The notes under the pieces were generated by a model. The model was not told the DNA's origin. It did no database searches and worked only from the letters and a program-made list of their open reading frames with translations. Made by a program: the position numbers and the translations under genes. From positions 1 to 12,242 of the forward strand of contig JAUWLK010000056.1 of NCBI GenBank assembly GCA_030613745.1: a DNA stretch of 12,242 nucleotides, given 5' to 3'. This stretch comes from Flavobacteriaceae bacterium (GTDB taxonomy: Bacteria > Bacteroidota > Bacteroidia > Flavobacteriales > Flavobacteriaceae). Shown piece by piece: positions 1-7,932 of the stretch; the stretch's first letter is position 1; every line of letters begins with the position of its first letter.

Positions 1-1525
1 TACCAAATGAAATTGTACTACTGTCAACAGCTTCTTGACCTAATGAAGCTCCAACAACTTCTGATTCAATAATACGTGCTGCAGCAGGTAATTTACCTGA
101 TTTTAAAGCATTTGCTAAATCTTGTGCTTCATCAATGGTAAAGTTACCAGAAATTGAAGTTCTACCAGTTGTGATTGCGTCATTTACTCTAGGAGCAGAA
201 TACACATAATCATCAAGTACCACGGCTACAAATTTACCTACATTTGCTGTAGTCATTTTAGCCCATTGTTTGGTCCCTTTACTGTTCATAGCCATGCTTA
301 CCTCTGGATTTGCACCCAATTGGTCAAAAACTTGAGAAGCATCTGAGATAACGTCTCCCTGAATCGGAGCTATATCATCACGGTTTGATTTTAAAGCATA
401 AAGATTGATAAATTTTGTATCCTTTATTGGTTTAACATCCCAAACAAATTTTGCATATTTCAATTCTATAGGTAGCAAATTTCTTACTTCTTTCATAGTA
501 AGATATTTGTTTACTATAGCTGTATCTTTTACACTTGCTGAACCAATTACTGGGCCAATCTGATTTTGAGTTTGTGGGATATTTGGAGACAAAGCTGCAA
601 ATAATGGATTGGCAGTTTTGAAATCAACAGAATCTTTTACTTCACCTAATAAGTCATCAATTTCAGTATCAACCTTAGTTATTGAATCTTGTATTTTTCC
701 ATTTTCTTCAGATTTTAATATTTGAGCTAAAGTAGTATTGGCAGAAATAATAAATTGAGCTAAATCTTGGTTAGTAAATACTTCCCAAAATTGTAATTCG
801 GCAGTACTTTGTAATAATTTTTTTACACGATCAATATCTTTGGCACCGGGTAATTCAATTAAAATTCTACCCGATTCGCCAATACGTTGAATATTAGGTT
901 GTGTTACCCCAAAACGGTCAATTCTATTTCGCAATACTTCAAAAGCTGTACTAATTGAACCTTTAACTTCATCTTGTAAAATAGGTTTAACTTCTTCATC
1001 AGTCATTTTGAAGTTAATTTTATCTTTTAAAGATTTATTACCAAAAATACTGGGATCACTTAATTTTACAGATCCTTTACTAGCTTCATCAAAGGCTACA
1101 TAAAAAAGTTGAATAAAGTCTTTATCACTATTTTTTTGCGCTTTAGTTGCATCGATTAAAGCCTGATTGAAAACAGGATTTTTTGATTGATTAGACAAAC
1201 CTTTTAAAATATCTCTAACGGATACTTCTAAAGTAGCATTGATACCACCTTTTAAATCTAATCCAAGATTTATTTCTTTTTCTTTAACTTCATTATAAGT
1301 AAATTCAGTAAATCCTAAATTTACAACTGGCATGTTTGCAATAGAATCTAAATAATCTTTTTCTAATTTAACTAATTCGCCTGAATCATTACTGGTAGAT
1401 TTTGATTCTGCATATATAACGGCATCTTTCTCTACACCTTTTGCAAACCATGTAAATGATAGTTGGTATAAACAAACTATACTAAAAACAATTGCAAATA
1501 ACCTAATAAGTCCTTTGTTTTGCAT
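1..1525 (-). CDS. secDF: Protein translocase subunit SecDF, N-terminal part (runs off window)
   Basis: This is the SecD half of the inner-membrane SecDF protein, which works with SecYEG and uses the proton-motive force to pull exported proteins across the membrane. I translated it by hand from the ATG at 1525; 508 codons stay open to the window edge, so the 3' end is missing. A hydrophobic segment at residues about 5-27 is the first membrane helix. The SecD signature LGLDLKGG lies at residues 87-94, followed by the large periplasmic P1 region with RNRIDRFGV and GRILIELPGA. Near the cut end are SAPRVNDAITTGRTSISG and LPAAARIIESEVVGASLG, the stretch just before SecD membrane helix 2. Bacteroidota usually encode SecD and SecF as one chain of about 1000 residues, so 'SecDF' is inferred from the lineage; the SecF half is not visible. 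It diverges from the gluconate genes. Confidence 0.93.
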   Translation of the reverse strand, partial: MQNKGLIRLFAIVFSIVCLYQLSFTWFAKGVEKDAVIYAESKSTSNDSGELVKLEKDYLDSIANMPVVNLGFTEFTYNEVKEKEINLGLDLKGGINATLEVSVRDILKGLSNQSKNPVFNQALIDATKAQKNSDKDFIQLFYVAFDEASKGSVKLSDPSIFGNKSLKDKINFKMTDEEVKPILQDEVKGSISTAFEVLRNRIDRFGVTQPNIQRIGESGRILIELPGAKDIDRVKKLLQSTAELQFWEVFTNQDLAQFIISANTTLAQILKSEENGKIQDSITKVDTEIDDLLGEVKDSVDFKTANPLFAALSPNIPQTQNQIGPVIGSASVKDTAIVNKYLTMKEVRNLLPIELKYAKFVWDVKPIKDTKFINLYALKSNRDDIAPIQGDVISDASQVFDQLGANPEVSMAMNSKGTKQWAKMTTANVGKFVAVVLDDYVYSAPRVNDAITTGRTSISGNFTIDEAQDLANALKSGKLPAAARIIESEVVGASLGQEAVDSSTISFG

Positions 1526-1567
1526 TACTTAACTAATTTTATTAATCTTTAATTTGAAATAAACGCG

Positions 1568-1575
1568 CAAATATA
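1568..1575 (-). promoter_or_regulatory. Candidate secDF promoter (-7 element)
   Basis: Read on the minus strand this is TATATTTG, an exact match to the Bacteroidota -7 consensus TANNTTTG, 42 bases before the secDF start codon. Transcription would begin near 1561 and give a leader of about 36 nt. I see no good TTG at the usual 17-23 bp upstream, so the call rests on the -7 box and its position. Confidence 0.45.
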
Positions 1576-1645
1576 CTCAAAAGATTTAGCTTTAAAGGGA
1601 ATTAACAATGATTTTTACGCCTTTTATATGTATAAAAACACCCTC

Positions 1646-1674
1646 TTGTTAAACATTGATATTTTGTAGATTTT
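1646..1674 (+). promoter_or_regulatory. Possible promoter of the gluconate operon
   Basis: TTG at 1646-1648, an 18 bp spacer, then TAGATTTT at 1667-1674, which matches 7 of 8 positions of TANNTTTG. Transcription would start near 1681, leaving a leader of about 100 nt. A perfect 10 bp palindrome, AGAATATTCT, sits at 1682-1691, where a repressor could block initiation. Both calls are tentative in such A+T-rich DNA. Confidence 0.25.
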
Positions 1675-1783
1675 TTGAAAGAGAATATTCTTAATAATTT
1701 TATTTAAGTTTTACAAATTCAATATGGGTTATTTCAAGTAATAATTAGCAAGAAATTGTTATCTTAATCGCTTATTAACTAAA

Positions 1784-3691
1784 ATGTATAGAACCAAACC
1801 TTTTGTTATATTTATTATAGGAGTTTCTGGAGTTGGAAAAAGCACCATAGGAAATTTATTGTCTAAAAAATATTCAATAACTTATTTTGATGGAGATGAT
1901 TTTCATTCGAAAGAAAATGTTAATAAAATGTCTAAAGGTCAATCACTTAATGATGAGGATAGATACGAATGGTTACTTACTTTAAATCAACTAGCAAAAG
2001 AACAAATAAAAATACAAAACTGTGTTATTGCTTGTTCTGCATTAAAAGAAAAGTATAGAGATTTATTAAGTAAAGATATTGAAATAAATGTTAAATGGGT
2101 TTTTTTGGAAGGGTCATTTGATCAAATTTTGAATCATTTAAATTGCAGGGAAGATCATTATATGCCTGTTTCTTTACTTAAATCACAATTTAAAATTTTA
2201 GAAAACCCAGTTAATGCATTAAAAATTGATATTGGTTTTACTCCTGAAGAAATAGTTGAGACTATTAAAAAAGAAATTTTTGATAAATCGGAATTTGGAT
2301 TGATTGGACTAGGTGTTATGGGGAAAGGTCTCAGTAGGAATATCGCATCAAAAGTGATTGCTCTTTCAGTTTATAATAGACATGTTGAAGGGCTGGAAGA
2401 AGATGTAGCTGTTAATTTTAAAAATGAATTTTCAGAACTTTCTAATATTTTACCTTTTGATAAAATTAAAGCCTTTGTAATTTCTTTACAAACACCAAGA
2501 AAAATTATGTTGATGGTAAATGCGGGTAAAACAGTTGATGCAGTTATTGATAATTTAATTCCTCATTTATCCAAAAATGATACCATTATTGATGGAGGAA
2601 ATTCACATTATAAAGATACAAGAAGACGAATTGATTATTTGAAAAATAAAAATATTAATTTTATTGGAGCAGGAATTTCAGGAGGAGAAGCGGGAGCATT
2701 AAAAGGGCCATCAATAATGCCAAGTGGTAATAAAGGAGCCTATAAATTAGTAAAACCATTTTTAGAATCAATAGCTGCAAAGGATAAAAACAATTTACCA
2801 TGTTGTACATATATTGGGAAAGAAGGTAGTGGGCATTTTATTAAAATGATTCACAATGGAATAGAGTATGTTGAAATGCAATTATTGGCAGAAGTGTATT
2901 TTATTTTTAAAACTATAGGTAAAAATCCTGATGAAATTGCTAATATACTAGATGGTTGGAAAACAAAAACAAATAGTTATTTATTAGAAATTACAGTTGA
3001 TATTCTAAGAAAAAAGGATAAAAGAGGATGGATACTTGAATTAATTCTTGATAAAGCAGGAAATAAAGGAACAGGAAACTGGGCAACAGTTGCAACTGCA
3101 GAATTAGGAGTGCCAAGTACAATGATCGCATCAGCATTATTTGCGCGATATTTATCTTCTTTTAAAGAGGAACGAATTCAATTAAATGAAAAATTTGCAA
3201 GTTTTAAAACGATATCAAAAATTAATGTTGATAACATGATAAAAGTATACCAACTTGCTAGATTAGTTAATCACCATCAGGGATTTAAAATACTATTTGA
3301 GGCTTCTAGATCATATGGATGGGAATTAAATTTAAGTGAAATAGCAAGAATTTGGACAAATGGATGTATCATTAGATCCTCCTTAATGGAGGAATTAGTA
3401 AATATTTTTAAGTTAACTGATAATATGATGCTCAATAAAAATATTATTGACGAAATTAAAGAACTAAAACCTTCTATAAATGAGATGGTTTCTCAATGTG
3501 TTATAGAAGAAATTCCTATTCCGTGTTTAAGTGAAGCAGTTAATTTTTTAAATGCTTATACAAAAGCTGATTCTTCAGCAAACATAATTCAAGCTCAGCG
3601 AGATTATTTTGGTGCTCACACCTATCAACAAAATAATGATCCATCAGGAAAATATTATCATACTAACTGGAAAAAAATAACTCATGATTGA
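1784..3691 (+). CDS. gnd: Gluconate kinase / 6-phosphogluconate dehydrogenase fusion
   Basis: A 635-residue two-domain enzyme. Residues 1 to about 167 match GntK-type gluconokinase: P-loop GVSGVGKST (13-21), DGDDFH (36-41), LNDEDR (55-60), CSALK (84-88) and a late REDHYMP/SQF segment. This half would phosphorylate gluconate with ATP. Residues about 171-635 match decarboxylating 6-phosphogluconate dehydrogenase: GLGVMG nucleotide fold (175-180), GGNSHYKDTRRR, GISGGEAGALKGPSIMPSG, catalytic Lys354 and Glu361 in KMIHNGIEY, KGTGNW (428-433, where KGTGKW is common), and the C-terminal IQAQRDYFGAHTY. The Arg after the second strand (YNR) suggests NADP use. Both halves are near the length of the stand-alone enzymes and look intact, with almost no linker, so one chain would take gluconate to ribulose 5-phosphate plus CO2. 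The last 8 bases overlap the permease gene, suggesting translational coupling. Confidence 0.94.
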   Translation: MYRTKPFVIFIIGVSGVGKSTIGNLLSKKYSITYFDGDDFHSKENVNKMSKGQSLNDEDRYEWLLTLNQLAKEQIKIQNCVIACSALKEKYRDLLSKDIEINVKWVFLEGSFDQILNHLNCREDHYMPVSLLKSQFKILENPVNALKIDIGFTPEEIVETIKKEIFDKSEFGLIGLGVMGKGLSRNIASKVIALSVYNRHVEGLEEDVAVNFKNEFSELSNILPFDKIKAFVISLQTPRKIMLMVNAGKTVDAVIDNLIPHLSKNDTIIDGGNSHYKDTRRRIDYLKNKNINFIGAGISGGEAGALKGPSIMPSGNKGAYKLVKPFLESIAAKDKNNLPCCTYIGKEGSGHFIKMIHNGIEYVEMQLLAEVYFIFKTIGKNPDEIANILDGWKTKTNSYLLEITVDILRKKDKRGWILELILDKAGNKGTGNWATVATAELGVPSTMIASALFARYLSSFKEERIQLNEKFASFKTISKINVDNMIKVYQLARLVNHHQGFKILFEASRSYGWELNLSEIARIWTNGCIIRSSLMEELVNIFKLTDNMMLNKNIIDEIKELKPSINEMVSQCVIEEIPIPCLSEAVNFLNAYTKADSSANIIQAQRDYFGAHTYQQNNDPSGKYYHTNWKKITHD

Positions 3692-5030
3692 GTATAAACT
3701 TTTATTAGCCGTATTAATAGGAATAGTTGTATTATTATTTTTAATATTAAGGCTAAAGCTGCATGCATTTGTTTCTCTTTTAATAGCCAGTATTGTTGTA
3801 GGTGTTATTGCTGGAATGGAACCGTTGAAAATAATGGATACCGTTAAGGATGGGATGGCAAATACCCTTGGTTTTGTTGCAACCGTAGTTGGACTTGGTG
3901 CTATGTTCGGTGCAATTTTAGAAAAATCTGGTGGAGCTAATGTTATAGCATCTTTTTTAGTAAAAAAGTTTGGTGTAAAGCGAGCTCCAGCTGCTATGAC
4001 TTTGGCAGGATTTATTGTAGCAATTCCTGTTTTTTTTGAAGTAGCATTTATTTTGTTAATTCCAATGATATATGCGCTTCAAAGACAAACCAAGAAATCA
4101 CTTCTAATTTATGCTTTACCACTATTAGCAGGTTTAGCGGTGACTCATTCATTTATACCTCCAACACCTGGGCCTATAGCTGTAGCAGATATAATAGGTG
4201 TTGATTTAGGATGGGTAATTTTAATAGGGGGAATTGTAGGTTTACCAACAGCAATTATTGGTGGAATTTTGTATGGTAAATACATTGGAAATAAAATTTA
4301 CATTGAGGCTCCTTTTTCAAAGGATATTGCAATTGTTGTTGAGGATAATAAAAAACCAAGCATTAATATCATTTTAAGTATTATAGCTATTCCAATGGTG
4401 TTGATTCTTTTTAGCACTTTTGTAAGTAGTGGAATAATAAATTTTCAAAATGAAACCGTAAAAAATATAATTAGGTTAATAGGACATCCTTTTTCGGCAT
4501 TAATAATTGCCAATATGATTGCCTGGTATATATTAGGGATAAAACAAGGTTTTACTAAAGAACAGTTATTAGATATTACAACTAAATCTATGGCACCAGC
4601 TGGAATGATTATTTTAATTACAGGTGCAGGAGGAGCTTTTAAACAAATTTTAGTTGATACCGGTGCAGGAACAATGATTGCAGAATCTCTGGTAAATGTT
4701 GGCTTTCCTGTTTTGTTATTTTCATATATTGTCGCTGTATTAATAAGGGTTATTCAAGGCTCAGCGACTGTTGCCATGATAACTGCTGCAGGATTAGTTG
4801 CGCCACTAATATCTGGAGTCGAATATAATAATTTAAACCTTGCTTGTATTGTTATTTCAATTGCTTCAGGGGCAACATTTATGTCTCATGTAAATGATAG
4901 TGGGTTTTGGCTTGTGAACCAATTTTTAGGTATTACAGAAAAACAAACCTTTAAAACCTGGACAATTATGACGGGAATATTATCGGTAAGTGGATTTGTA
5001 TTTGCCTCAATAATTAATACTATTTTTTAG
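3684..5030 (+). CDS. gntP: GntP-family gluconate:H+ symporter
   Basis: A 448-residue, very hydrophobic inner-membrane permease with roughly a dozen predicted membrane segments, starting with a helix at about residues 5-23. Family-typical stretches are FFEVAFILLIPMIYAL, HSFIPPTPGPIAVADIIG, IQGSATVAMITAAGLVAP and SHVNDSGFWLVNQFLG. Members of this family import gluconate or related sugar acids with protons; substrate cannot be read from the sequence, but the overlapping upstream kinase/dehydrogenase points firmly to gluconate. The ATG at 3684 lies inside the end of the fusion gene in another frame, so the two are almost certainly co-transcribed and translationally coupled. Length is normal for GntP and no damage is seen. 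Confidence 0.92.
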   Translation: MIEYKLLLAVLIGIVVLLFLILRLKLHAFVSLLIASIVVGVIAGMEPLKIMDTVKDGMANTLGFVATVVGLGAMFGAILEKSGGANVIASFLVKKFGVKRAPAAMTLAGFIVAIPVFFEVAFILLIPMIYALQRQTKKSLLIYALPLLAGLAVTHSFIPPTPGPIAVADIIGVDLGWVILIGGIVGLPTAIIGGILYGKYIGNKIYIEAPFSKDIAIVVEDNKKPSINIILSIIAIPMVLILFSTFVSSGIINFQNETVKNIIRLIGHPFSALIIANMIAWYILGIKQGFTKEQLLDITTKSMAPAGMIILITGAGGAFKQILVDTGAGTMIAESLVNVGFPVLLFSYIVAVLIRVIQGSATVAMITAAGLVAPLISGVEYNNLNLACIVISIASGATFMSHVNDSGFWLVNQFLGITEKQTFKTWTIMTGILSVSGFVFASIINTIF

Positions 5031-5038
5031 TATTTTTG
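5031..5038 (+). promoter_or_regulatory. Possible internal promoter for fhs
   Basis: TATTTTTG directly after the permease stop codon matches TANNTTTG exactly and would start transcription near 5045, about 15 nt before the fhs ATG. The nearest TTG (5002-5004) is 26 bp upstream, slightly too far, so fhs could equally be read through from the gluconate genes. Confidence 0.35.
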
Positions 5039-5059
5039 TTTTAATTTTAAAACTATAAA

Positions 5060-6733
5060 ATGGAATTCTTAACAGATATAGAGATTGCCCAAAATAAGAA
5101 GTTACTTCACATTAAAAAAATAGCTAAAAAATTAAATATTGATGAAGATGATCTAGAACGTTTCGGGAAATATAAAGCTAAATTACCACTGCGTTTAATT
5201 GATGAAAAAAAGGTTGAAAAAAACAATTTGATTTTAGTAACTGCTTTAACTCCAACTCCTGCTGGCGAAGGAAAAACTACTGTTTCAATTGGCTTAACAG
5301 AAGGATTAAATAAAATAGGAAAACAAACCACAGTAGTTTTACGTGAACCATCATTAGGACCAGTTTTTGGTATAAAAGGAGGTGCTGCTGGCGGTGGATA
5401 TTCTCAAGTGGTTCCAATGGAAGATATTAACTTACATTTTACAGGAGATTTTAATGCAATTGAAAAAGCCAATAATTTACTATCTGCTTTAATTGATAAT
5501 AATTTACAAAGCCCATATTCATTAAATATTGATCCACGAACAATTGTATGGAAACGAGTTATTGATATGAATGACAGGGCGTTAAGATATATAACTATTG
5601 GATTAGGAGGTACTGCTAATGGTATTCCTCGTGAAGATGGTTTTAATATTACTCCAGCTTCTGAAGTTATGGCTATTTTGTGTATGGCGGAAGGATTTGA
5701 TGATTTAAAAGAACGCTTAGGTGATATTTTTATTGGATTTACTTTTGATAAAAAACCAATTTTTGCACGTGATTTAAAAGCTGAAAATGCTATGGCAATT
5801 TTATTAAAAGACGCCATCAAACCAAACTTAGTACAAACTTTAGAAGAAAATCCGGCAATTATACATGGTGGTCCATTTGCAAATATAGCACAAGGAACCA
5901 ACACTATTTTAGCAACTAAAATGGGATTGACACTTTCTAATTATGTAGTAACTGAAGCAGGATTTGGTGCTGATTTAGGAGCTGAAAAATTCTTAAATAT
6001 TAAATGTGCTGCCGCAGGATTAAATCCGAAATGTGTTGTTTTAGTTGCCACAATTAGAGCACTTCGTCATCATGGTGGTGCAACAAAAAATGAATTGAAT
6101 ACACCAAATATATTGTTTGTTCAAAAAGGATTTCCAAATCTTGAAAAACATATCGAAAATATTAGAAAGTTTAATATTGAACCAGTTGTTGCGGTTAATG
6201 CATTTACTAATGATTCAGATGAAGAAATTCAATTGGTTATTGATAAATGTGCTGAGTTAGGAGTACAAGCCGTATTGTCTGAAGGATGGGCAAAAGGAGG
6301 TGATGGGACATTAGATCTTGCTAGGGCTGTTGTAGATATTGTTGAAAATAAATCGACACAATTTAAACCATTGTATGATTGGAAATCTCCTGTTGTTGAA
6401 AAAATTGAAATAATCGCAAAAGAGATTTATGGAGCTGATGGTGTAGATTTTGATAAAAAAGCAAAACTTAATTTAAAACGTATTGATAGATTAGGTTTTA
6501 ATGATTTTGCTATTTGTATGGCGAAAACACAAAAATCATTTTCTGATAATGAAACTTTAAGAGGCAGACCAGAAGGGTTTATAGTTCATGTAAGAGAAAT
6601 TGAAATTGCTGCCGGAGCCAGATTTCTTATTCCTATTTTAGGGAAAATGATGCGTATGCCAGGATTGCCAAGAGTTCCTGCAAGTGAAAATATGTTTATT
6701 GATAAAGAGGGTAAAATATCAGGTTTGTCGTAA
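5060..6733 (+). CDS. fhs: Formate-tetrahydrofolate ligase
   Basis: A 557-residue cytoplasmic enzyme that joins formate to tetrahydrofolate at the cost of ATP, giving 10-formyl-tetrahydrofolate for purine synthesis and other one-carbon reactions. The P-loop TPTPAGEGKTT is at residues 64-74, followed by LREPSLGPVFGIKGGAAGGG (94-113) and HFTGDFNAI (126-134), all hallmarks of this family. The C-terminal MPGLPRVPASENM segment is also present. Length equals the usual 555-560 residues and every expected block is intact. It lies 29 bp after the permease gene on the same strand with no terminator between them, so co-transcription is plausible, although a promoter-like box fills the gap. It ends 84 bp before a two-way terminator. 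Confidence 0.96.
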   Translation: MEFLTDIEIAQNKKLLHIKKIAKKLNIDEDDLERFGKYKAKLPLRLIDEKKVEKNNLILVTALTPTPAGEGKTTVSIGLTEGLNKIGKQTTVVLREPSLGPVFGIKGGAAGGGYSQVVPMEDINLHFTGDFNAIEKANNLLSALIDNNLQSPYSLNIDPRTIVWKRVIDMNDRALRYITIGLGGTANGIPREDGFNITPASEVMAILCMAEGFDDLKERLGDIFIGFTFDKKPIFARDLKAENAMAILLKDAIKPNLVQTLEENPAIIHGGPFANIAQGTNTILATKMGLTLSNYVVTEAGFGADLGAEKFLNIKCAAAGLNPKCVVLVATIRALRHHGGATKNELNTPNILFVQKGFPNLEKHIENIRKFNIEPVVAVNAFTNDSDEEIQLVIDKCAELGVQAVLSEGWAKGGDGTLDLARAVVDIVENKSTQFKPLYDWKSPVVEKIEIIAKEIYGADGVDFDKKAKLNLKRIDRLGFNDFAICMAKTQKSFSDNETLRGRPEGFIVHVREIEIAAGARFLIPILGKMMRMPGLPRVPASENMFIDKEGKISGLS

Positions 6734-6816
6734 TAAAGTATTGAAATGTTAGTATGGAGTAGTAAGATTTGTAAATTAAAATTCAAGAAACAATTTATAA
6801 TTAAAATAATAAAACA

Positions 6817-6844
6817 AAAAAATCCGCCAATTGGCGGATTTTTT
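6817..6844. terminator. Bidirectional intrinsic terminator between fhs and mdh
   Basis: A perfect 28 bp palindrome: A-tract, AATCCGCCAA, its exact complement TTGGCGGATT, then a T-tract. It gives a G+C-rich hairpin followed by U residues on either strand, and it lies between two convergent genes (fhs ending at 6733, mdh ending at 6884), so it can end both transcripts. Confidence 0.9.
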
Positions 6845-6883
6845 AATATCAAAATTTTTGATACGAGTGCTTCAATGCATAAT

Positions 6884-7810
6884 TTACACGTCAAGCAAAC
6901 CATTTGTTTTTTTAACGGCAGCAGCACTTTCTTGAATTTTAGCTTTTTCAGCATCGTTTAAGTCAAGCTGAACAATTTTTTCAATACCATTTTTACCAAT
7001 AATACAAGGTACACCAATTGAAATATCATTTAGTCCATATTCACCTTCTAGCAAAGCTGAACATGGGAACATTTTTTTCTGATCATTGGCAATTGATTGA
7101 ACCATTGAAGAAACAGCCGCACCTGGAGCATACCATGCACTTGTACCTAACATTTTTGTTAATGTAGCACCACCAACTTTAGTAGCTTCTACAACTTCAC
7201 TTATTCTTTCTTCTGATAAGAATTTATTTACCGGAATACTATTTCTGACAGCCATTCTAGATAAAGGAATCATACCTGTGTCACTATGACCACCTATTAC
7301 AATTCCATTTACGTCTGATGCTGGACACTCTAGTGCTTCCGCTAGACGGTATTTAAAACGAGCGCTATCTAAAGCTCCACCCATTCCTATAATTCTGTTT
7401 TTCGCAATACCTAATACTTTATGTGTTAAATATGCCATAGTATCCATAGGATTACTAACAACGATAAAAATTGCATTTGGTGAATGTTCAAGAACACTTT
7501 GTGTAACGGATTTTACAATACCTGCATTAATACCAATTAACTCTTCGCGAGTCATACCTGGTTTACGAGGAATACCACTTGTAATAACAGCAATATCACT
7601 TCCAGTTGTTTTTGAATAATCGTTTGTACTACCAGTAATTTTGGTATCAAAACCCATTAGTGAAGATGTTTGCATCAAATCCATTGCTTTACCTTCTGCA
7701 AAGTTTTCTTTGATATCAATAATAACAACTTCTGATGCGAAATTTTTAATTGCAATGTACTCGGCACAACTTGCACCAACTGCACCTGCTCCTACTATAG
7801 TTATTTTCAT
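6884..7810 (-). CDS. mdh: Malate dehydrogenase (NAD-dependent, LDH-like type)
   Basis: A 308-residue enzyme of the citric acid cycle that interconverts malate and oxaloacetate. GAGAVG (7-12) is the dinucleotide-binding loop and Asp32 at the end of the second strand favours NAD over NADP. Substrate-binding Arg82 and Arg88 lie in RKPGMTREE, Asp148 and Arg151 in LDSARF, and the catalytic His175 in GGHSDTGMIPL. Arg82 in the mobile loop marks malate rather than lactate dehydrogenase. Length is normal (about 310). It follows gyrB on the same strand after 122 bp, but a good -7 box just upstream suggests it has its own promoter. It is convergent with fhs and ends before their shared terminator. Confidence 0.96.
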   Translation of the reverse strand: MKITIVGAGAVGASCAEYIAIKNFASEVVIIDIKENFAEGKAMDLMQTSSLMGFDTKITGSTNDYSKTTGSDIAVITSGIPRKPGMTREELIGINAGIVKSVTQSVLEHSPNAIFIVVSNPMDTMAYLTHKVLGIAKNRIIGMGGALDSARFKYRLAEALECPASDVNGIVIGGHSDTGMIPLSRMAVRNSIPVNKFLSEERISEVVEATKVGGATLTKMLGTSAWYAPGAAVSSMVQSIANDQKKMFPCSALLEGEYGLNDISIGVPCIIGKNGIEKIVQLDLNDAEKAKIQESAAAVKKTNGLLDV

Positions 7811-7836
7811 ATGTTTAAAATTTTATAATTGTATAA

Positions 7837-7844
7837 CAAAATTA
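7837..7844 (-). promoter_or_regulatory. Candidate mdh promoter (-7 element)
   Basis: On the minus strand this reads TAATTTTG, an exact TANNTTTG match 26 bp before the mdh ATG, giving a leader of about 20 nt. No convincing TTG lies at the expected upstream distance. No strong terminator is visible between gyrB and mdh, so some read-through is possible. Confidence 0.4.
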
Positions 7845-7932
7845 TTTAAAAAATTAGAGAACTTATGTAACTTAGAGTACTATAAAATAAGTAAAGCGTT
7901 TATGAAGTTCTTTAATGAATATGATTTATATT

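Noticed and set aside
354..361. Degenerate kinase suspicion: the histidine kinase lacks DNGxG in its G1 box (residue positions of that protein, not window bases)
   Set aside because: The H, N, F and G2 boxes are intact, and SNSG/SNTG variants are, to my recollection, common in active Bacteroidota kinases.
5107..5904. Open frames on the minus strand inside fhs
   Set aside because: They are antisense to a strongly conserved gene and resemble no protein I know; they arise from codon bias in fhs.
6586..6961. Short open frames across the fhs-mdh junction on both strands
   Set aside because: They overlap the terminator palindrome and the ends of two well-supported genes and show no protein-like features.
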